A stretch of DNA of 64,000 nt, from NCBI GenBank assembly GCA_030533445.1, contig CM060078.1:22859591-22923590 (forward strand), given 5' to 3'. This stretch comes from Cyprinodon diabolis (Eukaryota; Chordata; Actinopteri; Cyprinodontiformes; Cyprinodontidae). A model generated the notes under the pieces. That model was not told the origin of the DNA, did no database searches, and saw only the letters and a list, made by a program, of their open reading frames with translations. A program made the position numbers and the translations under genes. Below, piece after piece: positions 36,566 through 49,030 of the stretch (position 1 is the stretch's first letter; every line of letters begins with the position of its first letter).

Positions 36566-39500
36566 GTCTAGAGCTTTGAAAGAGCGTTTTGCTTGTCAAT
36601 CAAAAACAAACACTCAGATTTCTAAATGCTAGCTCAACTTTAACTCGAACTCTGGAACTCCGTCAAATGCAGACTAAGATTGCAGTAAAACCGTCCTTAT
36701 AAATATGTTGAAATAAAACTCATGCTTCCAATTAGGTGCAGATCTGAGATGATGTGGGCCTTTTCATCTTCTAAGGGCTTAAGGAACCTACTGGAGGCCA
36801 TTATGGTAGAAAGAAAGAAATAAAATTCATATGACTAAGCTGCTGTATGCTAAGATTTTCAGCATAAACCTTGATAACATCTATAAATATTGCCCATATT
36901 TCCCCTCTAATGCAGCATGTAGGCATCTGCTTCATGAACAATAAGCAAGAAAATCATATTAGCACAAGTTTATCGTTATTTCATCTCCTTATGATTAATC
37001 CACATATAAAATTCTACTATAGTAAATGGAGGTTCCGAGGTCAGCCACATGCAGCCTGTGTTGAGGTGTGCGTGTATTGGCCCGACTGTTCACTGCACAC
37101 AGATTTCAGTATGGGGTCAAACAGAGAAAAAGGGAAGTGTTGAAGAATGACGGAAACTCGGGGTATAATTCAACAGCATTCTAAACCTGGAAACCTTAAA
37201 GAAAGCTCTGTACAAGCAATTATCGCCTGGAAGCATCTCAATCCTGACTGAAGCAAAGAGAAAAACTATTACCCTTTAAAAGTGTTATTTCCTCTGACAC
37301 ATTATGTAAATAAATGCTCAATAGTAGAGGAGGATACTCCACCCTGGTGCCAAATAAGTTGTTTTTAACCAGAGGGAGGCTGTCAGTTGGGTTGGTGGTC
37401 CTTCACTGCATTAAGGACCACCTGTGAAAATGCTCTAAATGACTGGAACTCAAAGAATCCAAAATGTGTCCTGGGTACGATCACATGGGCAATTAAGAGA
37501 TTTTGGCCTCACTTTGATCGACTCGCCCAGGATGCACGTTAATTCCAGATGTGCACAGGGCCAAAGTGTACCTCAGGTGGAAGGGAATTGGTTGTAAAAC
37601 AGATCACATTATGGTGTGTGGATTTTTTCCTCTCCTTTCACTGTGTGATGCAGCTTTATGAGGGTGTGAAGCATCTGCGGGGGTAAAGAGCACAACTTGT
37701 AGAACAGAGAGAGTTCCAGATAAAAGAACGGTTAGCTTTAACAAGCAGGTATAATTTCCGCAAGTCTTAAAACAAAACACCTGTCACATGGTATGGATAA
37801 AAAACAACAGGTTAATAGAGGAGCTTCTCTTTGTATCTAATTAAAGGAAAAACTATTCGAAACATGAAATTTCAAATATTTTTTTCTATAATATTGCATC
37901 AAACTCCTTATCTGTTTGTTTTGGCCTCGATGTCTCTTGACATGTGAAAGATTTGAACCCATAATCAAACTCAAGTAACTCTAAATGACCTCCTGCTGGC
38001 AGATTTTAATAATTTGAACCACAAATACTTACATAGCGTACATTATAGAAAATTATTTAAACATCATAGGTATTAAATGCTCTCTCAGAGGAGTTAAGTT
38101 TTTACTATTTGGTAGCAAGACAAAATGCTAATTAAAGTCAAAATGAAAGGTTGATTTCACACCTGGATAGCTTTAAGTCCTCTCCAGCAAACTAAAGTGC
38201 CTGAATAATATCACAAAGTAGCATTTTTTCTACAGAGCATCATGTTGCTCTGTTTACCTGAGACAACTGAAAAAAAGAAAAAGAGAGCTAGAGAGACTGA
38301 ATTTTCTACACAGACCCAAACCAAGGTATTGTAAGAATCACTTATAAGTCACCAGATGGTTATTTTTTGTTTTTGGTTACTTAAATAATAGAGGACTCTG
38401 AAGAAGGAGTATGGCCCACAAACCTGACTCTGTAACATCTGCTCTCTCGGGAGGAATGGGTCAAATTTCCAGAAAACTACGATGACAATCTTGGGAGGAA
38501 AAATCTAAAACATTTTACCCAAATAAAAAAAATCCACTAAATACAAAGGATGTATTTTAAGCACAAAAATGTAAAAATCCCTTAAAATTTCATAATTTTG
38601 ACAGTACTGCATGTTGCCACTGTAATCACTGCTTCTTTGAAGCAAGCAAGTCCTTACTTTAAATTACAGTTGGGGACTTTCTGCAAGAAAGTTTTCTTGG
38701 GGTCGATATTCTGCTAAATCACAATCGTGGTATTTCCATTAAATAACAAATACAGTTAAAATAGTACGTGAATACATTTGTCCCACTATATTTCAAAGTG
38801 GTGGATGTAAACAAATGATGCATTCAAATTTCAGCCCGGCTCTAATGGTTGCCACCATCCTTCAACTAAAAGTTTTGATTCAATAGAAGAAAAAAACTAA
38901 TTGAAGTGGGTTTTTTTTGGAATTGCAGCGGAACGGTAGCATTAAGCGAATTTATTTCGTAATTAAAGTTTTAGCAATTTGATGGTTTATAGAGAAACAG
39001 CTTATTTGTTTTTGCATCAGTTTATCCTGCGTTGCCATGTGATGGATTGGTGACCCACAAAGATGGCACCCGATGGATCATTCTGGTACCAAGTGAACAA
39101 AAAGCTTAGCTAAAACAATCGAAGGTAAATTCATCTTTAGTCTTTTTTTTCTCTCTAGAACTAAAATAATCAAAACGCTCATAGACTATCCATACTGATC
39201 TCTCATTAGCCTTGGAGGATTCTAGTGACACATAGAGGATAGTCACTGTATGGTGTTCCCACAAATTCCCAATTAAAAAAGGTCAATTTTTCTTCTTCTT
39301 TGCAGGGTAAATTAGATCTGAATGAATAACTGATGGGGATAGGAAGAAGGCGGGATGATGAGGCATTACAGTGGCTGTGAGCAAATCTCCAGAACATCTC
39401 CAACACATGTGCTGAGAATCCGAATCCCCGATGAGACAACATTACTTGGTGTCTAACTATGCAGAGCACAGTGGAATTCATTTGGAACAAAGCCGGCTCT

Positions 39501-39581
39501 TTTTGTATCGAATTAAATTTACGGTCCTGTCCTGTTAGCGTCTGCAGGGTTGTTTAGGTTATGCATGCTGGCCCGGAACCG

Positions 39582-39601
39582 ACACACACACACACACACA
39601 A
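39582..39601. repeat. (CA)n microsatellite
   Basis: About nine uninterrupted CA units; a similar run lies at 39750-39769. Confidence 0.9.
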
Positions 39602-40361
39602 GTTCTGGTTATAACCGCTGCGGTCTCATGTGTCTCAGTGACTCACATCGACTCATCCTCCAGCCGCATACACACACTGCAAATGACAGCTTCCTAACTA
39701 CTTAAACCAAATCAACCATAGCTAAAGGGTGCATAAGCTTGTTCACACAAAACACACACACACACACAGAATGACAGTTTTCATCTGTCTATAATCAGCG
39801 AGCCATTGAGGTTAGCAATTACTGGAAGAGAAGAACGAGGATGAGGAGGAAGAAAAAAACAGGCTGAAGGATTTCAGGGGAGGCCAGGAAGAAATTTAAG
39901 GTGAAAGGGTGAAGTTAAATGAAAAAGAAGCAAAAGAGAACCTATTATCTGCAGCTATATGGAGAAAACCACACAGAATCATCACACCACATGGGAGTCT
40001 TATCTCGGGTGACTTGATGCACCCAGCAAACAATTAGGAGTGCTCCTCAACCACAGAGAAGCTTTTTAAAACCCAAAAGCATTCATTTTTTCCTTCTCCT
40101 TTAATCACCTCTCTCATTTTTCTACTCATCACCCCCCTCTTCTCCATCTTCCATGGGCTCCCCCTGCCAATTATCCACCTTGGCCTACTCCTCTCACATC
40201 TTCTCAGCTGAGAGCTGCAGCATGTGAGAGTGAGTGTGTTTGACATTGCCTCAGGCTGCTCTGGATCACGTTATGACAACATGGTGTTGTTGTAGCAGAA
40301 GTTACTCAGAGGACATGGACAGAAACTTTTCTCCAGCTTTCTACAGGCTTTCGTCCTTTAC

Positions 40362-40497
40362 CTTTATCTGCTGAGAACTTTCGTTGAGATTGTCCTCCCT
40401 CTTCTTGGCCTCCTCCATCAACTGGGCATTTCTGTTCTTTTCCACTTGCTCCTTGTGTTTCATGTTGGCCACCTTCTTCGACTGGTCCTTAATTTGT
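40362..40497 (-). CDS. erc1: erc1 exon C, 45 codons
   Basis: The exon is 136 bp, entering in phase 2 and leaving in phase 0. The acceptor is gtgtttttgcag and the donor is gtaaagg. The first base completes the Arg codon begun by exon B. It encodes QIKDQSKKVANMKHKEQVEK, then NAQLMEEAKKREDNLNE and SSQQIK. This corresponds to the ERC1 segment with KDQ-KKVAN-KHKEQVEK and RREDNLN-SSQQ. The run is lysine- and glutamate-rich with heptad spacing, consistent with continuous coiled coil. It lies between an 18.2-kb intron upstream in transcription and a 4.5-kb intron downstream. Confidence 0.95.
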
Positions 40498-41309
40498 CTG
40501 CAAAAACACAATCATATTTTACAAACAATACATCATCTGCATGTTCATGACTGATGTTTTTTGTTTATGATATTCATAATGACTTCACTGAAGCTAATTT
40601 AGACTAAATAGCTCAGAACGGGGCTATTATTCTTAACAGGCCTCCAGTTCTCTCTGGTTTTGCTTCTTAAATTAGAGTTTAAAATCTTTAAAAGTTATTT
40701 TGCACCCCAGTAGTCCAAGCTTTCTCCACAAAATTGTACAGCTGCAAAACACTTTCACATTTTCAAACTTGTTTTTCAATTATCACTATTATTATCATTA
40801 TGGTTTTGCTAAGCCACTTGGAGGCAAAATAGTCCACGGTCATTATGCAAACACAGGAGCATAACAGAATTTAGTTTGGGGCATCACAGCTTTGACGGAG
40901 ACATTAACAGTGGCATCAAAAATGTATCAGTGAGGTTGGAATTGGAGTAATTAAGTGTGGCAAATAGTGCAAAACAGAGTCTAAAGAGAAGTGATGGCTT
41001 AGACAGCTCTAGGGAAGAAGATGTCTTTAAAGCTGTTAGTCCATGTTTTGTTTGTACAGCTCCCCTGAAGGCAGCAGTACAAAGGGTCTGTATGAAGGTA
41101 AGCAGTGATATGCCTGACTCTGTTCTCAACCTGTCTGGCGTAAATGGAATCAATATCGCAGAGAGGATATCCCACAATCCCCAGGGCTGTGGTCATTACC
41201 TAAGCTCTCATACCACACTGCTTCAATTAGACATGGGCTGGTCTCAGTTATTGCTCCCTAAAAGTTGACAAGCATTATGGAGAAGAAAGAGGCCATGTTA
41301 AGCTTCATG

Positions 41310-41970
41310 TGTAAGAGGATCCTCTGAGTTTCAATCTGGCTCTAGAGCTCATCATAGCACTGAAACAGCTCTGGTGAAAGTCACTAATGATACTCTCATG
41401 GCCTCAGATAATGGACCAAATAGTCCAAGATTTGTAGGAATCAAAAACACAGCAATAGGCTGGTTTAAATCTTATTTATCAGACCAATTTCAATTTTTTC
41501 ACGATAATAATAAATCTTCCTCAGCATCCAGGGTTACCTAATCCAGGGATCAGTGCTAGGACCAATTCTCTTTACTATATATATGCTACCAATCTGTAGA
41601 ATTATTAGACAGCATGGGATAAATTTCCACTGTAATGCTGATCATACACAACTATTTCTGTCTATAAATCAAAATGAATCCATTATATAGACTACAGGCA
41701 TGTCTTGAAAACATAAAAACCTGGATCACTCTTAACTTTCTGCTCCTGTCTTCAGACAAAACAGACGTTATCGTCTTTGGACCAGAGTCTTTGAAAAAGA
41801 GCTTATTAGTCAGTCACTTCATTTGGATGGGATTCAACTGGTCTCAGATAATAAAGTAATAAATATTGGTTATTTCGCTTCCTGTTAAAAGGGAGTTTTT
41901 CCTCTCCACTGTCACTACAAGCATGCTTGGAGTAAGGGATTGCCTTCAAGTCAATGAGTCGATGCAATAG
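41310..41970 (+). pseudogene. L2-type LINE remnant (reverse transcriptase to 3' UTR)
   Basis: The broken frames show AIGWFKSYLSDQFQFF, then QGSVLGPILFTIYMLP-like coding with stops. CNADHTQLFLSINQNES follows where the catalytic YADDTQL motif belongs, so the second Asp has become His. ITLNFLLLSSDKTDVIVFGP follows. Downstream at 41882-41970 GTTAAAAGGGAGTTTTTCCT and CTCCACTGTCACTACA are typical of the L2 3' UTR in fish. Several frameshifts and stops make it non-functional. Confidence 0.8.
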
Positions 41971-43346
41971 AAAACTTCCTCCTCGGGGCATCCTCATGTT
42001 CAGGATTCTCACCATTTTTGGAGGGAAAGTTTTTGACCCAGGCAAACAATTAAGTCTGGCCTGTAAGTCTTTAAAACATAAACAAGCTTACAAAATGAAA
42101 CAAGCTTTTTTTCAAAGCAACAAAAAATATGAAAACAGAAGGTTGTTTTCCACCATTAAGCCACATATACTCAGATATATATCTAGCCAAACTCAGAAAT
42201 TCCCCAGCAATTTAACAGTCTACTTGTCTATATGAGCACCATTAGTTGGTGAAGAAATCACAGGTTTGCTAGAGAGCATTAGTGAACAAATATTGAAGAC
42301 ACAATGAAAAACAGAAGGTTGTGCCGATGTTTAAAACATGATAAGGTTCTAAAACTATTACCAAGCTAACAGGTTTTTGTGAAGGTTTGCTGTGTTTGGA
42401 TATGTGCTCATGAGGTCTCTGAAGATGGACTAAAATATGCATGAAGCCTCAACATATGTGTATTTCTGTTGAGAATAACTGAGTTTTAGTTTCAAATTTG
42501 CACAGTTACTGCTGTGCTAAGCAAAAGGCAACTGTAGTGAAACCAGTTTTACAAAGTACTGATATAAGAGGATAGGATACAAATGCCTGCCACACTTATC
42601 AGACAAGATCTACACAGCATCATTTTAAACCATTTCATACTGATCTATATAATAAATTCCTCACAAAATACATTAAAGGCTCTTATGTTTAAAAACAATG
42701 TGAAAAACTTTGTGGATAGTAAATTTATTTTGCAATGATCTATCAAATAATAACACAAATGTACCTCTGTCAAGAAATTTGAACTTTAGATCAGGATTCT
42801 GTGCAACACAATGCTGTCCTAAATACCCTGGAGTCGATATAATGTCAAAATCGGTCGAGGAATTTGGTGAAAAGCTATGAATCAAATACTGGATGACATA
42901 TTTGATGTCTGCACAGCGGGAAGCAGGAGGGCCTCGTCACAAAGGGATTACTGGGTGTCGGGAAGCGGGGCTTAAATCATCATCAGGAAAATGAACGAGA
43001 CTGTAATGGCTAGTAAAGAGCGGGAAGAGCAGAAAGTCTTTCCTTGTGGGAGATGCAGGCTTTGCAAGATGGAGAAATAGTTTAATCCCTGTTCAAGACT
43101 CCTGGAAGCCATTGTGGCTCTGTCACAGAGCTATCAGATAACAGCAGCTTTACTTGATCAGGACCTCTTACGGGCCCCAGACATGAACACAGGCACAAAT
43201 GCTGAAAAAGTAAACCTCAATAACATCAATGGAATCAAAACACTAGGAAAAACCAAAGGAATGTGTAAGCATACTGTTAAAAAAAAAACAAAAAAAAAAA
43301 CACTAGGGGGCATAACAAAGACACTAAACTGCAGGCTAGGTAGTTC

Positions 43347-43913
43347 TTAACCCTTTATAGGGCATTCACTTTAAACATCTACATTTCAAGCAAGAGTACA
43401 CTGCAAAAACTGAAATCTAAGTAAGTCAGGTTTTCTTAAAATAAGTGCACTTTTTCTTGAACTGAGCAGGTAAGTAAGATACTTCATAAATGGAATAAGA
43501 AAATTTACATTAAAAAAAATGCAGTCTCCTATTTCAAGAGCATAATATCAAATAATCTGATTTTAAGGATAAAAATGCTCCTTCAGCTGGGAGATTTTCT
43601 TATTTACCTACTCAAATTAAGGGTAAATACACTTATTTTAAGACATTTTCACAGCTTTAAAGATTATTTTTGTATTGTGTCATTGGAATCTAGGACAAGA
43701 CCTTATTACCTTTATAACGTTCAAAAAATATGTATATTTTGATGGCATAAATGAATGTCAATGTAATTACAAGAAACGCCAACTTGCCTGAAAAATAACA
43801 AAAGTGCTTTTATAAGAAATTCATGAAAAACACTGAGAGTAAAAGAAATAACACTCCATTTGTAAGGGGTATGCAAGTGTTCAAAAAAGGTAACTTGCCC
43901 TATAAAGGGTTAA
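43347..43913. mobile_element. piggyBac-like MITE with TTAA target duplication
   Basis: TTAA at 43347-43350 and 43910-43913 flank perfect 14-bp terminal inverted repeats CCCTTTATAGGGCA and TGCCCTATAAAGGG. The element is 559 bp without the duplications and contains no transposase. TTAA specificity and CCC-starting termini fit the piggyBac superfamily. A second inverted-repeat unit (about 43402-43680) sits inside. Confidence 0.88.
43402..43680. repeat. Inverted-repeat unit nested in the piggyBac-like MITE
   Basis: CACTGCAAAAACTGAAATCT at the left is roughly inverted at the right (AAGATTATTTTTGTATTGTG). The word CTTAAAATAAGTG (about 43434) is inverted as CACTTATTTTAAG (about 43630). It looks like a separate MITE that inserted into, or was captured by, the outer element. 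Confidence 0.6.
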
Positions 43914-46900
43914 CCGTTTTACTGCATACATTAATTCTTTTTCCAACGGCTCCAAAGTATTCAGACCTACTGAAAATCCTTTTAGGGCTCTAGGATAATT
44001 CAACAAAGCACATGCTCTTTACTTCCTGATTCCTGGAGTAGATTTAATCTGATGAAAAATGCCAATTAAGTGCAGCAGCTGTAAACATTTTGGTTTTATC
44101 TGTTTCTGTGATTATCACAGAGATCAAAAAGTACAATCACTGAAAGAAATGGTGTTACTACACTAATACCTGAAGTGGAAAAGCTCAAATGTTTGCCCGA
44201 ATAAAGATAAACCCCTTAATTTAAATTAACAATTTAAACAAATATTACCAACAATTTCCAACCCCAAGTCTTTGAAATTGGAAAACCTCCTTGCCATAAT
44301 ACTAATCTGTAAATCAGATTTGAGCAGGTTCAGGTCAGGACTATCTAGACCATAAAGAAAAAAACATTGCTCACTGTTTCACCTCAGAAAATAACAAAAG
44401 ATGACCTCCAATCTGAGTCTTTTAGGGGTAGAAATAAATTTAGGCTGTGCAGCTCGTCCCACTGAATGATACATAAATAGTTCCCAAGGTCGACTTCCTC
44501 TGGATTATTTTTACCACCTTTTTTTTAAAGGTGCTGCAAGCAGTGCTGATCTTCAAATTATAAAATTAGCATTGGCTATCATTTACTCAAATATGGTGAA
44601 AATTGGAGCAAATGCTATGATGATGCATAATTTAATTGTGGGCTGTATTATTTCAGTGGGACTAAATTCAGGATTAAAATTTAGATCCTGTTTTGAAATT
44701 AAATCATTGCGTGCATTCAGCATGCAGAAATGTCTCCATGATCCTGCTCAGTATATATTGTTGCAGAAGGTGTAAACAGGGCTTTAAATTCATATGACCT
44801 TCGAGCCTCAATATATATGGCTCTACTCTCAGCCCTAACCCTTTCTGATAGTGCTTCTAGTTTACTCAGCTTAGCGCAAAGCATAAAAAGGTAAATGTAC
44901 TCAAATATATAACCCATTTATGACAAGCCTTAACTTTCATCTTCCTTGTCTGTGTAAGCCATAAACTACCTTCTAAAGTTACATAAAGTAACAGGAGTAA
45001 TCCATCAAGTGGCTTTTACATCAATATTGCTGCCAGAAAAGTTGAGAAATGATATTGGCAAAAAAGGGTAGCATAAAATCGGTTTGCTAAAAAGGTCCAA
45101 GGGGCCTAATTCCAAACTGTCCTGAGATATCTGGGAGAAGAGAAATTGAAAAGCAGAGAAGCAGCCAAAACCGCTCAGCAGCACCTGCATGTTCAAAGCT
45201 CACACCATAATCATCAGCCTTTGTGTGTGTATATCGACGTTTCTCACTTAAAGGTCTGCCATTGGAAAAGCCATGTGTGGCTCTTGTGTTTACATCCAAA
45301 TTGGGTTTGAATGTTAAGTGAGAACGCAGATGTAGTAAGTGAGCCCTCTCATTTGTTATTTTGTTCCCTTTGTTAGGCCATGATTTTAGCTTCCATGTAC
45401 AGTAACTGTGGGATACGCTTATTTCAATATTTGGGGTTCAGTTTGGTTCTGTACGCCCTGCCTTAGTGTAACAGGCCATAAACAGGCAGGAATGTTCCTA
45501 TTGGAGGTTTTCCAGGAAGCCCCAAACATCTGGTTGGATCGCTGAGGTTTTCTTACTCCACGCTGCATTTGCTCTGTGTTTTATATATATATCTTTTTCC
45601 AATTGATTCAGCACAGTCAGGGCATTTTCTGACCCTTTTCCCTATTTTTTGAGGAAAATAAACATTTGTTTTAGTGTTTATTCTCATCATTGCATTGCAC
45701 CTCTAGTATTTTCTCACCTGAATCAGCTCTTTTTTAGACACTTCATCTGCTCGTTTCAGTCTTGCATAAACTCTGTTATCTTTCTTCAACAAAATTGCAA
45801 GACTAAAGTATATCCTTTACTTTGTTTCACATACTGCTTTAAAGTGAAAATTTTCTCCGAATAAATACTCTTTTTACAGATATTAGACCACCATTGAATT
45901 TCAATGATTCTTTAATCTTCATAATCCTTTGTGGAAGCCATTTTTTCATTTTTACTTTAGGTCTGTAAATTCAATAAAACTTGAGCCCTAATACCTCTGG
46001 CAGACTTATATTTTAATATTACTATTTTTTTCTTCTAACTGGAGGTGATAATTATGTTTAAGGTTAGCTCAGATGGCAAGAAGGCCGATTCTCACTAATG
46101 ATGTACCAATCAGTCGGCCAGTGACTAAACTCGTCCAACTTTCCCTCTATTTGTTCTGACCGGTGACTTGAAGGCCACAAACTGAAACATTTGACCTCTT
46201 CATTAAAAATGCATCATTATGAAAACTGCCAACATCCAAAACAGCCTCTGTTATATTTTTTGAGTAGAAATTCTGGGTTTCAAACCTGTTAATTATAAAA
46301 TGTCTTTAAATCCAAAATTGGCACAAATAATCTATTCTTGCAACTTTCAGCAAGTTTAATGTGCTAAGCAGCCATTTCACATGGGACAACTGACTTTTCG
46401 CTTTACTGCATGTCAGTCTTATGAATATAAATTTATAAATGATAACTTTACAGATGATTTTAAGTGATTTAGGAATTAATTCATTAATGGACTTAATTTA
46501 AGTATTTTATGCATCATTCTATAAAATAAATGCTTCATTTATTATTTATCTGATCGCTTCCAGTTTAGGGCTTTTTTTAAATAATAATGCCACAGATGTT
46601 CTGTTCCCTGTTTTTATGCATCGCCTTTCCTTAAAAGCGGCTCTCTAATGTAACAGAAACTGCCCTTTAAACCCCATGGTTTATAAATCTCTGGCCCACT
46701 CCCATTCAAAGTTACTTAAATATGCAAAACATATTTTTCTGCTGCAAAACAACTGAATCCAATCGGCCGAGGAACCGGAATTACTGGAGATTTTCTCTAA
46801 CCGCGGTGCAGTAAACACAACACGGATATCTGCACACACAGAAGCGAAGACCAAACACGAACGGTTAAACATTCCCCAACACACGATTTGAATTTCTCTG

Positions 46901-48502
46901 GGTTGGACCACACACAAAAAGCCGAACACACGCATAATAACGCAACGCAAACACCCGAGATCCATTTGCCAAGATTCACACAGATGTAAACACACACCGT
47001 ACAAACAAGATGGCAACCACTGCAAATATATATCATGTGCTAAGATTAACCCACACTGGTATACTTGTTAATGACATTTTGATTTCTGGATTCTTATTTT
47101 ACTCCCTTCCAAAATACACATAAAAAGGGCTTTTGAACTAGTTGCAAATATACACAGAAACATAAGAAATACTTTATCTGAACTTTTGGCAGTGAAAAAT
47201 GCAGGTTATTGCTTTTAATTAGAAGGAAAACACACATGCAATCTGAGAAATTTCCGTAAACCTCCCAACCTCCTCATTAGCATGCTGCTCATACTCAGGG
47301 AGCCACATAAAGGTGATATTAATATTACATTTGGACCCCTGTATAAATATTTGATCAAAAAATGCTTGTGGGCCTCATCTATGTTTACTGCTTGTAGTTT
47401 GCCCAAAATTAACATCAAGCAGTTCCTTCAAACCACAGGGAAATCAGTATTTCCTTTGAAAAAAAAAAGGAAGGAAACATGGATTTGGTTTTCTTCATCC
47501 TTAAAAGAAAAATTATAAAGCAGATTAAAAAACATAATTCAAATCATAACAGGTCCATCTTACAACATGATAATAAACCAGATAATAAAAGATTGTTTTT
47601 TAAAAACAAAAAGGGGAAAACACTTTATTAAACAATTAATGTGGACAAATGCCTCAGAAAAAGATTTAGAGTTGAAATAGGCATGTGCTGTCTGCCACAT
47701 TTGCCATAATTTTAAATTGTAAGAGCTTAAATTCACATTTGGAATGAAAAACGCTTTAATTTTAATACTAATTCAGAAGGGAATATGTTATTATCATAAA
47801 TAACTGCTTTGTTTTAAAAGTTTTTTGTTGTACCAGTGGCCATTACTTATTAGTAGCTAAAAAGGAAGAAGGTGCTGCTAATAAAATTTGAATATTGTGA
47901 AAGAGTTGATTTATTTTAGTAGTTTCATTCATGAAACATGTACTTTATGTAAATTACAATCAGTCTGGCATATTTAAAGTGTTATTTGTTTTAATTTTGA
48001 TGATTTAAAGTGACAGCTAATGAAATCCCCAAATTCAGCACCCCAGAAAAAGAAGAATATTGTGAAATGGTACAAAATTGCAGAGACCTTGTGTCAGCTA
48101 ATTAATCCAAAACACCTTCAAAGGTCTTTACATTGCCTGTCTGCGTAGTGGCCACACAATCATAGGGGAGACTGCTGAGCTGACAGACAAAAAGAGGACC
48201 ATTGATATCTTGGAGAAGGAGGGCAAGACACAAAAGGTCATTGCTAAAGAGGCTGGCTGTTCACAGAGCTCAGTGTTAAAGCACATTAATAGGGAGGTGA
48301 AGGGAAGGAGCAGTTCTGGTGACGAAAGTGTACAAGCAATAGGGATAACCACACCCTGAAGGGGATTATGACACAAATCCCATTCAAAAAATGTGAGGGA
48401 GATTGGTAAAGAGTGAGTGGACTGCAGCTAGAGAGTGATTCAATGATTCTCAAGTACAGATGTAGGTAAGACATGTGTTATGCCATTTTGTCAAGCCATT
48501 TT

Positions 48503-48890
48503 TAACCTCTTAAAACCCACCGGTTTGCCGGCGACCCGGTGGACCTTAAGTGGGGGTAATAATTCAGAATGCATAAAATTCCACCGGTAACATTTTTACC
48601 AGCAGGTAAAGCCATTGCGTGCAGCTCCAAGCTGACACCAAAAGTTCCAAACCCCACAGCTCTGGAACTGTTATAGCAAGAGGTGTGAAATGTTTTGTGG
48701 TTTTGTTTGTGGTTGACATGATGAAGAACAAATATAATACAATAAAACCTGCCTTTTCTCAAGAATGTATTTATTACTGCTGTTTAAAAAAGACCTATGA
48801 TTTCCGAGGATAAAAAAAACAACTTTGAGTGATGTTTAGACTGATGCAGGTTGGTCTGTGTTCTAGTCACCCAATTTTATATATTATATA

Positions 48891-48936
<46 letters not shown>

Positions 48937-49030
48937 TAGGAAACTAGAAGGTGTTAGCTTTCAAATAATGTATTGCACTTGTAATTTGGCTTACAGTTCC
49001 TAAGTTATTCGCTTTTGTATTTGGGTATGC
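48503..49030. mobile_element. Insertion inside the Tc1-like transposase
   Basis: Transposase similarity stops near 48503 and resumes near 49060. The insert starts with TTAACCTCTTAAAACCCACC and a G+C-rich palindromic stretch (ACCGG...CCGGTGG). A TTAA at the left edge hints at a piggyBac-like end, but no matching right end was found. It includes the (TA)n run at 48879-48937. Confidence 0.5.
48879..48937. repeat. (TA)n microsatellite
   Basis: About 60 bp of almost pure alternating TA with a few TT and TG interruptions. Confidence 0.9.

Larger units (their letters stand above)
35842..40361 (-). other. erc1 intron C-D, about 4.5 kb
   Basis: It holds the hAT MITE at 36183-36565 and CA repeats at 39582-39601 and 39750-39769. 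From 36580 to 39580 nothing recognisable was seen, apart from a SINE-like scrap near 39030 (GATGGATTGGTGACC). No exon is supported. Confidence 0.85.

Noticed and set aside
45716..45730. Candidate 9-nt micro-exon (AG-CTGATTCAG-GT on the minus strand)
   Set aside because: Placed between exon B and exon C it would create an in-frame TGA stop, and there is no other support.
48879..48937. TA run as a possible regulatory or origin-like feature
   Set aside because: Simple microsatellite within a transposon insertion; no further signal.
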